A stretch of 50,088 nucleotides of DNA from RGIG8244 sp045639325 (GTDB lineage Bacteria; Verrucomicrobiota; Lentisphaeria; Victivallales; UBA1829), in NCBI GenBank assembly GCA_045639325.1, contig JAZUCU010000013.1, forward strand, positions 1-50,088, read 5' to 3'. The notes below the pieces were generated by a model that was not told the origin of the DNA, did not search any database, and saw nothing but the letters and a program-made list of their open reading frames with translations. This document shows positions 22,891 to 30,334 of the stretch, piece by piece (position 1 is the stretch's first letter; each line of letters opens with the position of its first letter). Made by a program: the position numbers and the translations under genes.

Positions 22891-24486
22891 TTATTCTCCA
22901 TGCTGTATTGTTATTTGTTGGTCACATAATGCGAGTAATTCCGGATCATGAGAAACTATGAATATTGTGACATTACCGCGTAATGAAGTTATTAAATCAC
23001 GCATTTTCAATCTTGAATCGTAATCAAGATGATTCGTAACTTCGTCGAATATTAAAATTTCCGGTTTTCTGATTAATGCCCGGGCGATTGCTATTTTTTG
23101 CCGTTCTCCTCCGGAAAGCGCGGATCCGTCAGAACCGATTTTATGATATATTCCATTCGGAAGACGCTTTATTAATGAATCTGCACCGGACTGTTTTAAT
23201 GCAAATTCAATATCAGCAACAGTGTATTTTTTATTTTTTAGCGTAACATTATCCTTCAGTGTTCCGGATATTAGCAAAGAGTCTTGAAATACGGCAGCAA
23301 TTTTATTACGGAACGTTTCCAATTTCCAATGGGAAATAAGCTGATCATTGATATAAACATTTCCTTTTTGTGGTTGCAAATAGCCTGTAAATAATCGGAG
23401 AAGAGTTGTTTTTCCTGTCCCATTTTCTCCTGCAAGTGCTACTATCATACCTTTTGTAATTTTACAGTTATAGTTTGTAAATATTTTGCGCTCTTTCGTA
23501 TAATAAAATGAAACGTTTCGCAATTCGATGCTTTTGATTTCATTTGTTAATGGAATCGCATTAGGAGAATTATCTGTTTTCGGTATTGAAAACAGTTCAT
23601 TTAACGATTTTTTGCTTTCCTTGATTTCTTCCCATGACGGTAATAATTGAAATATACCGGTTAATGCATTGAGAATTGACAAAAATAATACCTGAAAAAC
23701 AACTACATCACCAATCTTAATTTTATTTTGCCAGGCATAATATCCTGCAATTGTAAGAATTCCATATTCTCCCGTATATAGAATGATTTTATTTAATGCT
23801 TTGAATAAAACCGTTCCCCGGTCATTCAGCCAATGGATATTACGAATATAATCAAATTTTTTTGAGGCGTTTTGTATATATGGCGATTCCGCATTAAGAG
23901 AACGCAGAAAAGGAAGAATATGGGCAAATTCAAATAAGGAGTTCATCGTCCTGTCATACAATGTGCGTATGGCGTGGTTCAATCGTGAAAAAATGTTTTT
24001 ATATGGACGGAGCAGTAATAATAGCAGGGGCAACAGAAGGATATACAAACATGCAATCATTGAATTTTTACATATTGCTACAATGATAGCTGCAGCAATA
24101 CTGAAAAAAGCCGCAAGGAATTGAGGTGTAAAGTTGGACAAATAACGACCGTATGCATCAGCATCACGGAAAAATTTCAGCATTAGTTCTCCATTACCAT
24201 AGTTATCAAATTTTAATAATGGCAAATGGCATAAATGTTGCAGCATCTTTTCTCTTAAAATACGTTCTTGAAATCTTCCATATTTTTGAAAAGCATAATC
24301 AGATATAATCTGTAAAAAAAGATTTATGCCGGCAATGGTGATTAGTATTAATAATGATTCCCACGGTGATTTTTTTTGAATTAGATTATCTATGAAACAA
24401 CCGAGTTGCACGGGAATCATCACAAATAGAAAGGCTTTTAATGCTTCTACGAACGAACATAAAATGAAAAACATTGATTGTTTCAT
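22891..24486 (-). CDS. ABC exporter (membrane and ATPase domains fused)
   Basis: A half-transporter of 531 residues that should dimerise in the inner membrane. The first 300 residues hold about six membrane segments; the ATPase domain follows with Walker A GENGTGKTTL (near residue 350), the signature LSGGERQKIA (near 455), Walker B ILIFDEVTNHLD with catalytic Glu, and the H-loop IVSHDPE. There is no N-terminal C39 peptidase domain, so leader cleavage must come from elsewhere; the M41-type peptidase gene follows immediately. The start at ATG 24486, 16 bp after the HD gene stop, is preferred over an overlapping TTG at 24531, though neither has a good ribosome site. It probably exports the modified peptide. 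Confidence 0.87.
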   Translation of the reverse strand: MKQSMFFILCSFVEALKAFLFVMIPVQLGCFIDNLIQKKSPWESLLILITIAGINLFLQIISDYAFQKYGRFQERILREKMLQHLCHLPLLKFDNYGNGELMLKFFRDADAYGRYLSNFTPQFLAAFFSIAAAIIVAICKNSMIACLYILLLPLLLLLLRPYKNIFSRLNHAIRTLYDRTMNSLFEFAHILPFLRSLNAESPYIQNASKKFDYIRNIHWLNDRGTVLFKALNKIILYTGEYGILTIAGYYAWQNKIKIGDVVVFQVLFLSILNALTGIFQLLPSWEEIKESKKSLNELFSIPKTDNSPNAIPLTNEIKSIELRNVSFYYTKERKIFTNYNCKITKGMIVALAGENGTGKTTLLRLFTGYLQPQKGNVYINDQLISHWKLETFRNKIAAVFQDSLLISGTLKDNVTLKNKKYTVADIEFALKQSGADSLIKRLPNGIYHKIGSDGSALSGGERQKIAIARALIRKPEILIFDEVTNHLDYDSRLKMRDLITSLRGNVTIFIVSHDPELLALCDQQITIQHGE

Positions 24487-24502
24487 AGGTGTATCATTTT
24501 TT

Positions 24503-25675
24503 TTATTCCGCGTTTTCTGCGGATTTACCAAAAATAAATTTGATACTGTTTTGGTTGGGGATTGTAGTAAAGGTTGTCGATTTTAAGAAATCCAAATTGG
24601 AGCAAAGTTTCTTGGTGTACTTTTCTGTAAAAGGGCAAACGCTACAAATAGTTTCATCACTTGAGTTGAAGATTAATGTTAATTCGGAGTTTTTATTAAC
24701 TCTTAGTAATGTCGAGTTAAGAATATTGTTATCCTTTAATTTTAATGGTTCTATGGTATCGACAAAGCAAAGCAAAAACAGTAACGGGTGTTTTTCGCAT
24801 TTGATTGGAGAATATCCGGGTTGAAAAATTAATTTTTGCATGCCTAATTTTTCGTATTTTACTGCATTCCCTGTACCCGCTTCTGCAAGCCAGATATTAT
24901 GACAGATAATTGCCCATGCAGAAGGTTTATTATACCATTCGAATATGAGTGGATCAAACAAAAGTTTATCAGTCTGAATAGGGCTTTTTATCGTTTGTTT
25001 GTATGATTTTTTTTCATTATGCAGTTTTTGTAACGTTTTGAAAAGTAGATAGCCACCTGCAAAGCCATGATCTGTACATAAATGTTCGTTAAACAGAACA
25101 TTATTACGTCTATGTTCAAAGTAATCCGCTGCCGCGAATTGTATGTCTTTAGGAATACCTAAAACAGGTTTGGAACCTAAATTATCTTTATTCAACATGT
25201 TTTTACGTGTTATAATAAAATGGTAATCGCTGTTGTCATTGTCACCTTTTTTCTCGTAATGGTATCCCATATCATGGAACAGTGCTGTCAGGAACCATAA
25301 ATAAAGAAAATCTTTTCTGAGATTTGCATCAGAGCTATTTGTCTCGTCTGTTTTATCGTAAATTCTCTTTATGAAATCATGAAACGAATCCCGGATGTAT
25401 TTTATGTTGTCATAACAATATATTCCCAAGAGATAAACCGAAAACATATGTTGAGTACGTGATTTTCCCATATCTGAGTTCGAGAAGAAGTCGCTCAATT
25501 CCTCCGGAATACATGATTCTTTGCCACCAACTAAAAAATATTGTTTTATGTCATCAAAATTCAGTTCATCAAAATTTTGATGCAAAAGATTTATGTCTTC
25601 ATAGTATATGATTTTGTTTTCTCTCAAATTTGAAGCAAAAATCTCTGATATACTTTTAGCTGCTTGTGTTTGCAT
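24503..25675 (-). CDS. HD-domain (metal-dependent) protein of the RiPP-like island
   Basis: A 390-residue soluble protein. Metal-ligand pattern of an HD domain: His in RTQHMFSVYLLG, the HD pair in ALFHDMGYHYE (near residues 133-134), His in YFEHRRNN, His in CTDHGFAGGYLL, His in IICHNIWLAE and Asp in LCFVDTIEP. This His-rich arrangement is like two-metal HD hydrolases; some HD proteins are instead diiron oxygenases (PhnZ, TmpB). A cysteine cluster (CSVCPF) lies near the C-terminus. It sits between the ATP-grasp ligase and the exporter, so it may be a second tailoring enzyme or a nucleotide-signal hydrolase. I cannot choose. The start is 15 bp after the ligase stop; the ribosome site is weak. 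Confidence 0.72.
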   Translation of the reverse strand: MQTQAAKSISEIFASNLRENKIIYYEDINLLHQNFDELNFDDIKQYFLVGGKESCIPEELSDFFSNSDMGKSRTQHMFSVYLLGIYCYDNIKYIRDSFHDFIKRIYDKTDETNSSDANLRKDFLYLWFLTALFHDMGYHYEKKGDNDNSDYHFIITRKNMLNKDNLGSKPVLGIPKDIQFAAADYFEHRRNNVLFNEHLCTDHGFAGGYLLFKTLQKLHNEKKSYKQTIKSPIQTDKLLFDPLIFEWYNKPSAWAIICHNIWLAEAGTGNAVKYEKLGMQKLIFQPGYSPIKCEKHPLLFLLCFVDTIEPLKLKDNNILNSTLLRVNKNSELTLIFNSSDETICSVCPFTEKYTKKLCSNLDFLKSTTFTTIPNQNSIKFIFGKSAENAE

Positions 25676-25690
25676 GTCTTAATTCCAGAA

Positions 25691-26611
25691 TTAAATTTCG
25701 ATTGTTGTTGCGGGGTCAAGTATGGCGTCTACTACTTCATTGTGTAATGGCAGACCGTTTTCGTCATCAAGCCACCCGAATTGTCCTTCCGGGTTTACTT
25801 CCAGAAATTGAGGTTCTTTTCCGCCGATAATGAAGTCTAATCGACCATATTTCAGCCCCATGTCTTTCATGTACAAATCAATTCTTTTTTCAAAATCAGA
25901 ACCAGCATCCCAAGGAATCCATTGATTATCGTTTGTTCCTTGCGTTATTCGCCAATCTGTAAGGTTGCCCCGTTCAGTTGCAAATTGATAACAATGTATC
26001 TTGCCATTGATGTATAAAACTGTTGCATCACGATTCCCTTCTGCAATTTCTTGTGTAAACCATGGCCAAGATGGATCTAAGTCTGCTCGATCAACAATTT
26101 TTGCATAAATCATTTCGCAATTTGCAAGCGGCTTTTGTGTTAAAGGTTTTGCAATTATTTTACGTGATGATAGAGCCGTTCCCCAATGAAGTCGAAACTC
26201 GGGAACTTCAAAATATTTCTTTGCTATTTTCATTTGCAATGTTTTTGCAATACCATATCCAAACGGATTCCATAAACGAATCAAATCTTTTTCTTTTCCA
26301 TAACATACGATGCAATCATATAATTTGTTCAGCCATGAAATAAGCCATGCTTTTTCCTGCGTGTATAAATCATTTTCAAATGAAATTTCAGAGGGAAGTA
26401 ATCCCTTATAAAAAATCATAAGTTTTATTTCTTCTGATTTACAACAGCGCCCTGTAGGATCAATAATTTCAAATTCATCATCTTTCCATTGGAAACAGTA
26501 TTTGTCAAACATATCCAAATTAAAACGGAATGCAGGTATTTTTCTCTTTGCAAAAACATCCATTAGCATATTGGCAGAACCACAAATTTTATTACTTACA
26601 ACAAGAATCAT
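25691..26611 (-). CDS. ATP-grasp peptide ligase, graspetide (MvdD-like) type
   Basis: A 306-residue protein with the ATP-grasp layout: N-terminal MILVVSNKICGSANML, a central Lys-rich lid (KIIAKPLTQKP), the paired strand YAKIVDRADLDPSWPW with FTQEIAEGNRDATVLYING, then LKYGRLDFIIGG and the metal-binding FLEVNPEGQFGWLD near residue 270. The last motif (E-x-N-P-x-G-Q-x-x-W-L) is the hallmark of microviridin/graspetide ligases (MvdC, MvdD, PsnB), which join Ser/Thr/Lys side chains to Asp/Glu side chains. I start at ATG 26611, with AAGAG 8 bases upstream; an upstream TTG (26659) lies within the hairpin after the precursor. The precursor gene lies 75 bp upstream on the same strand. Confidence 0.85.
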   Translation of the reverse strand: MILVVSNKICGSANMLMDVFAKRKIPAFRFNLDMFDKYCFQWKDDEFEIIDPTGRCCKSEEIKLMIFYKGLLPSEISFENDLYTQEKAWLISWLNKLYDCIVCYGKEKDLIRLWNPFGYGIAKTLQMKIAKKYFEVPEFRLHWGTALSSRKIIAKPLTQKPLANCEMIYAKIVDRADLDPSWPWFTQEIAEGNRDATVLYINGKIHCYQFATERGNLTDWRITQGTNDNQWIPWDAGSDFEKRIDLYMKDMGLKYGRLDFIIGGKEPQFLEVNPEGQFGWLDDENGLPLHNEVVDAILDPATTIEI

Positions 26612-26640
26612 TTTTCGCACTCTTAATTCGTTTTTTTGTA

Positions 26641-26680
26641 TGGAAGAAAAACACAGCAAGAAAAAAATCTTGCTGTGTTG
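26641..26680 (-). terminator. perfect 12-bp hairpin between precursor and ligase genes (attenuator)
   Basis: AACACAGCAAGA (26650-26661) pairs with TCTTGCTGTGTT (26668-26679) around a 6-base loop, followed on the minus strand by TTTCTTCC. It begins 7 bp after the precursor stop. The imperfect T-run suggests partial termination, giving more precursor than enzyme mRNA, as common in RiPP operons. Confidence 0.7.
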
Positions 26681-26686
26681 TAGCTA

Positions 26687-26884
26687 TTAGTCAGTAAAGC
26701 TGTCCCAATTGGTATCATCACTCAAATTCCATTGTCCAGAGCTAGTACCCGCAGATGTTCTGCTGGTTGTACCGAATTTGCATTCAGTGAACACATAAGT
26801 CTGTTTGTTCCAGTCATATTTACCAGTTACATCTTGTGCAACAGTTTTTGCCTGCAAATCAGCGGGAGAAATCATTTTTTTCAT
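26687..26884 (-). CDS. candidate graspetide precursor peptide
   Basis: A 65-residue peptide with an AAAGGT ribosome site 9 bases before the ATG. The N-terminal part (MKKMISPADLQAKTVAQDV) looks like a leader. Residues 39-49 are rich in hydroxyl residues (T39, T40, S41, T43, S44, T47, S48, S49), and the last ten contain four aspartates (D56, D57, D61, D65) with W52 and W60. This donor-then-acceptor arrangement is what graspetide ligases use to make side-chain ester rings. It ends at D65 with no trailer. I do not see the microviridin PFFARFL leader motif, so it would be a different group. It is the first gene of the island and is followed by a hairpin. Confidence 0.75.
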   Translation of the reverse strand: MKKMISPADLQAKTVAQDVTGKYDWNKQTYVFTECKFGTTSRTSAGTSSGQWNLSDDTNWDSFTD

Positions 26885-26961
26885 GGTCGTGACCTTTCAT
26901 TTGTTTTGAAATTTTTTATTAGAGCAGAATTATCCTTTAACGCAGGATTAAATCGTGCCTT

Positions 26962-26997
26962 TTACGGCAATGTCATTTTGTGTTTGTCACCTCCTTT
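26962..26997 (-). other. strong Shine-Dalgarno before a 4-codon mini-ORF in the precursor leader
   Basis: On the minus strand AAAGGAGGTG (26988-26997) is one of the best ribosome sites in the window, yet the next ATG (26976) opens only M-T-L-P-stop (26962-26976). The spacing (13 bases) is long. This lies about 80 bases before the precursor start and may be a regulatory leader, a decayed gene or chance. Confidence 0.35.
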
Positions 26998-27147
26998 CTT
27001 TTTGAATGTTTTTATTGTGAATAGTCAACTGGATTTTTGTTTTACAGACGCAAAAAGTATGTTTTGTTTTGGGGTACTTTATATGCGTTGCAGAAAAAAA
27101 GGAAAACGGGAAGTGACTTTGTGTTTTTATTTATTTGAATTTGATTT

Positions 27148-27436
27148 AAAAACAAAAGTCAGCCTATTTCACATTTTTTTGCGAAATCCAGCTGACTTGG
27201 AGACGTTCAAAGAAAAACCGAACGTTTCCAAACACTGCTCTAAAGGTCCGACCAAGAACCCGCTGTAACTATGCACGAAAACGTCCGGCAAGATGTGCAG
27301 ACACAATCCCACCGGATACATTTCACCTCAGGTTACAGCAAAATAACTTTTTTAACTTGGTCGGTTTATAGAGCATTTGCTGAAATATAACGGTTGTCAA
27401 TTAGCACGTTGTATCATGAGTTTTGAATACAACACT
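27148..27436 (-). ncRNA. structured RNA candidate with its own promoter and terminator
   Basis: Long-range pairing on one molecule: GCTCTA (27237-27242) with TAGAGC (27369-27374), CCGACCAAG (27248-27256) with CTTGGTCGG (27356-27364), GCTGTAAC (27262-27269) with GTTACAGC (27332-27339), TCCGG (27284-27288) with CCGGA (27312-27316) and an apical TGTG/CACA hairpin. These nest in one long rod with a large internal loop. On the minus strand a promoter precedes it (27442-27469), and a hairpin plus T-run follows (AAAAGTCAGC at 27154-27163 with GCTGACTT at 27191-27198, then TTGTTTTT). The rod with a central bubble recalls 6S RNA, but I find no diagnostic sequence. It matches no SRP, RNase P or tmRNA signature. 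No protein-coding frame fits. Confidence 0.42.
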
Positions 27437-27441
27437 TTTAT

Positions 27442-27469
27442 ACTATAGTGCATGAAAATCAAAATGCAA
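27442..27469 (-). promoter_or_regulatory. promoter of the structured RNA candidate
   Basis: TTGCAT (27464-27469), 16-bp spacer, TATAGT (27442-27447). Both boxes and the spacer length are identical to those of the small-basic-protein promoter at 33689-33716. A small hairpin (GTTGTAT 27408-27414 with ATACAAC 27427-27433) lies just downstream of the start point. Confidence 0.5.
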
Positions 27470-27558
27470 GTTTAAAAATAAGGAAAATCTTTACGTTTTT
27501 TTACCTTGTGTATTCAATGGCGTTGCATGATGTATGATGTGAGTTTTGGGGGAACATC

Positions 27559-27709
27559 ATTGCCACCACGATGCCGCCTGTTTCTTACGAAACGCCGTCA
27601 ACGCGGAGGCTGTCATTATGCGAATTCTAATGGCTGATCCCCAGGGTTGCGCTACGCTTACCCTAGGCTGTTTGACTCTTTCCGCCCTTATCAGGGCTGA
27701 TCGCATAGT
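27559..27709 (+). repeat. dispersed structured repeat, copy 1
   Basis: About 150 bp shared, in opposite orientation, with 49927-50068. Shared blocks include CATTGCCACCACGATGCC, GTCAACGCGG and TGTCATTATGCGA. Internal hairpins recur in both copies: GTTTC/GAAAC, CCAGGGT/ACCCT.GG and GCCCT/AGGGC. Loops differ (TTATC here, TTAC in the other) while the last stem is kept. Open frames crossing it are not credible genes. Confidence 0.75.
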
Positions 27710-27784
27710 TTGCAATATCACATGTGAATTCTATGTTACATGCTGGTCACACCATAATGCAATGTTGCTACGGAGGACAGGCAG

Positions 27785-27863
27785 ACAAATCGGACAAATC
27801 GGACAAATCGGACGGTTTTGTATATTATCTGTTATTCTTCCTACTCGGCCTATCCGGCCTATC
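27785..27863 (+). repeat. two facing 9-bp tandem repeat arrays
   Basis: ACAAATCGG is repeated three times exactly (27785-27811), and CGGCCTATC twice (27846-27863). The arrays are partly complementary (GGACAAATCGG against CCGGCCTATCC pairs at about 8 of 11 positions), so a transcript could fold into a long imperfect hairpin. The 27710-28203 stretch otherwise holds no gene. Confidence 0.6.
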
Positions 27864-28203
27864 CTGCCACGGTCTCTCTTCGTATTACTCCGTATAACCG
27901 CCGGGGAAAGTGGAGAAAAACGGTCGGCTCAAAGAGGAAAACAAGGTGGATTTTCAGGAAAAATGAAAAAATATGTGGATTTTTTTTAATTTCGGCCTTT
28001 TTTTCGTTTGACTTTTTCGTTAACGCTATCTATTGTACAGACGTATTGACCCCCGATCAGTATGAGAGTTAAGTATAGGTTGACTGAAAATCAGAACGGA
28101 TGTCCCGGGATATCTGCGATAAAGATGTTTCAGAGTAGGAAATCCAGAAGTTTTTTGGAATACCTTTCAAACACTATAACATAATAAAACTTGGAGGTTA
28201 CAC

Positions 28204-30240
28204 ATGAAGATCTCAACACCGGAGAAGATTCGCAACTTTGTTGTTGCAGGGCACAACGGCAGCGGTAAAACCACTCTTTGTGATTTGATGCTGTACAAAG
28301 CCGGGGCTGTTGACCGACTTGGTTCCGTTGATGCGAAAACAAGTATTTCCGACTTCACTCCTGACGAACAGGAAAAACACTCAAGTATTTATTCCTCTTA
28401 CCTGAACTGTGTCTGGGATGATGTCCAGATGTTTTTCACCGATACGCCCGGGTATGGCGAATTCGTCGGTGAAATGATTTCCTCTTTCCGTTCCTGCGGT
28501 TTTGCGTTGCTGGTTGCAGACGGTGTGGAAGGAATCGAAGTGGGCTTCACCCGTGGTTGGAAGTATTCCAAACAGTTCCTGCTCCCGAAATTGATCGCGG
28601 TCAACCGTCTCGACCGGGAAATGGCTGATTTCGATTCCGTGTTGGAACAACTTCAGGAAACTTACGGTGCGCTGGTGTGCGTGCCGATGACGATCCCTGT
28701 CGGTAAAGAAAATTCTATTGACCGTGTGATTCATGTATTGCATACTCCCGACTCTGAAATTCCTGCGGAACTCAAAGATACCGTGGAGAAATATCGCACG
28801 CAGATCATGGATGCCGTGGCAGAGACTGATGAAGCATTGACCGAAAAATATCTTGCCGGTGAAAAGCTCACTCATGAAGAAACCGTGAAAGGTCTTCATG
28901 CCGCCGTCAAGAGCGGAGCCCTCGCGCCGGTTTACGCCTGTATTTCCGGCAAAGATGTGGGTGTGAAAGAATTGATGGATGGTATCGCTGAAATGATGCC
29001 CAATCCGCTGGAACGTGTCCGCAAGACGAATGACGGCAATGAAATGGTTCCGAAAGCGGATGGCCCGGCGGCGGCATTTGTATTCAAGAGTGCCCTCGAC
29101 CCATTCATCGGTCAGATGGCATATATCCGTGTCCTGACGGGTACGATCAAGTCCAACAGTGATATTTATAATTTGAATACCCAGTCCAAGGAACGCATCG
29201 GTCAGCTGCTCCTGCTCAACGGCAAGACACAGATTCCGGTGGATGAAGTTTGCCCCGGCTGCATTTGCGGTGTGGCGAAATTGAAAGCGACCAAGACAGG
29301 CGATACGTTGGGTGATTCTCTGACGGATAATCATCCCATGCCGCGCCAGACATATCCTGCGCCGGTTATTTCTTATGGTATTTATGCAACGAAGAGCGGC
29401 GAAGAAGATAAGATCATCAATGGTCTGCAGCGTCTGGCGGAATGTGATCCGACCCTGGTGATCCAGCGCAATGATGAAACTCATGAATCCCTGTTGGGCG
29501 GCATGGGTGAACAGCATATCATGAATGCGGTGAAGAATCTGAAAGCACTCTCCAAGGTGGATGTCAATCTGGAAGCACCGAAGATTCCGTATCGGGAAAC
29601 GGTGACAGGCAGAGGCGAAGCCGCATACCGTCATAAGAAACAGTCCGGCGGACATGGTCAGTTTGCGGAAGTTCATCTGCGGATCGAAGCGATTCCGGAT
29701 GGTTTCGAATTCGTGAATGCGATTGTTGGAGGAGCGATTCCGAAGAACTTCATTCCTGCGGTGGAAAAAGGCATTCATGAAGCGATGGAACGGGGTCCGC
29801 TGGCCGGGTGTCTGGTGGAAAATATGCGTGTGACGGTATTCGATGGGAAATATCATGCAGTAGACTCCTCGGAAATGGCGTTCAAGATTGCGACGCGCCG
29901 TGCATTCCGGGAAGCGATGGCGCAAGCCAAGCCGGTCTTGATGGAGCCGCTGCTCAATGTCCGGATCATGGTTCCGGATGCGTACACTGGCGACATTACG
30001 GGCAACCTGAATCACAAGCGCGGCAGGATCCTCGGGATGAGTTCGGAAGAAGGTCTGCAGGTTCTGGAAGCGGAAGTGCCCCAGGCGGAAATGCAGAAAT
30101 ATGCAACCGAACTGCGTTCCATGACGCAGGGCAGGGGATCCCATGAAATTTCCTTTGCACGGTATGACGTGGTTCCCGCCAATGTTATGAGTGAAATCAT
30201 AGCCAAGTTCAAGGCGGAGAACGACGACGAAGAAGAATAA
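28204..30240 (+). CDS. elongation factor G-like GTPase (EF-G paralogue, fusA2 type)
   Basis: A 678-residue translation GTPase with all EF-G domains. G1 is GHNGSGKTT (near residue 16), G3 is DTPGYGEF (near 80) instead of DTPGHVDF, and G4 is NRLD instead of NKxD. The switch I region lacks the usual RGITI motif. Domain IV keeps KQSGGHGQFAEV and HAVDSSEMAFKIA. These variant GTPase motifs place it with EF-G2-type paralogues rather than the main translocase, which is normally encoded in the str operon with rpsL-rpsG-tuf; none of those genes is near. Function may be specialised or partly inactive for GTP turnover; its role in translocation is not clear. The ribosome site is TTGGAGG, followed by a terminator at 30277. 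Confidence 0.88.
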   Translation: MKISTPEKIRNFVVAGHNGSGKTTLCDLMLYKAGAVDRLGSVDAKTSISDFTPDEQEKHSSIYSSYLNCVWDDVQMFFTDTPGYGEFVGEMISSFRSCGFALLVADGVEGIEVGFTRGWKYSKQFLLPKLIAVNRLDREMADFDSVLEQLQETYGALVCVPMTIPVGKENSIDRVIHVLHTPDSEIPAELKDTVEKYRTQIMDAVAETDEALTEKYLAGEKLTHEETVKGLHAAVKSGALAPVYACISGKDVGVKELMDGIAEMMPNPLERVRKTNDGNEMVPKADGPAAAFVFKSALDPFIGQMAYIRVLTGTIKSNSDIYNLNTQSKERIGQLLLLNGKTQIPVDEVCPGCICGVAKLKATKTGDTLGDSLTDNHPMPRQTYPAPVISYGIYATKSGEEDKIINGLQRLAECDPTLVIQRNDETHESLLGGMGEQHIMNAVKNLKALSKVDVNLEAPKIPYRETVTGRGEAAYRHKKQSGGHGQFAEVHLRIEAIPDGFEFVNAIVGGAIPKNFIPAVEKGIHEAMERGPLAGCLVENMRVTVFDGKYHAVDSSEMAFKIATRRAFREAMAQAKPVLMEPLLNVRIMVPDAYTGDITGNLNHKRGRILGMSSEEGLQVLEAEVPQAEMQKYATELRSMTQGRGSHEISFARYDVVPANVMSEIIAKFKAENDDEEE

Positions 30241-30276
30241 GGCGTTTAACTGAAACAATTAAATAACCAAACAGGT

Positions 30277-30311
30277 GACCGCCGCTTGAAGAAAACGGCG
30301 GTCGCTTTTTT
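30277..30311 (+). terminator. terminator after the EF-G paralogue
   Basis: GACCGCCG (30277-30284) pairs with CGGCGGTC (30296-30303), then GCTTTTTT. Confidence 0.85.
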
Positions 30312-30334
30312 AACAGGAAAGAAAGTAACAGATC

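Noticed and set aside
26612..26659. Upstream TTG start for the ATP-grasp ligase
   Set aside because: It lies within the hairpin that follows the precursor, and the N-terminal strand of the fold begins at the ATG at 26611.
26885..27150. A second precursor peptide upstream of the first
   Set aside because: No frame with a ribosome site longer than four codons was found on the minus strand in this interval.
27148..27436. tmRNA, SRP RNA or RNase P RNA as identity of the structured RNA
   Set aside because: No tRNA-like ends or tag frame, no GGAAGGAAGCAGCC-type SRP loop, and no RNase P core sequences on either strand.
27785..27811. CRISPR array
   Set aside because: Repeat units are 9 bp, directly adjacent and without spacers; no cas genes occur in the window.
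27546..27989. Open frame of about 147 codons across the repeats
   Set aside because: It runs through the dispersed repeat and the 9-bp arrays (GQIGQIGRF-like product). The frame is a by-product of repeats, with no ribosome site.
28381..30258. Long open frame on the minus strand opposite the EF-G paralogue
   Set aside because: Antisense shadow of a conserved GTPase gene, low-complexity His/Arg/Phe-rich product, no ribosome site.
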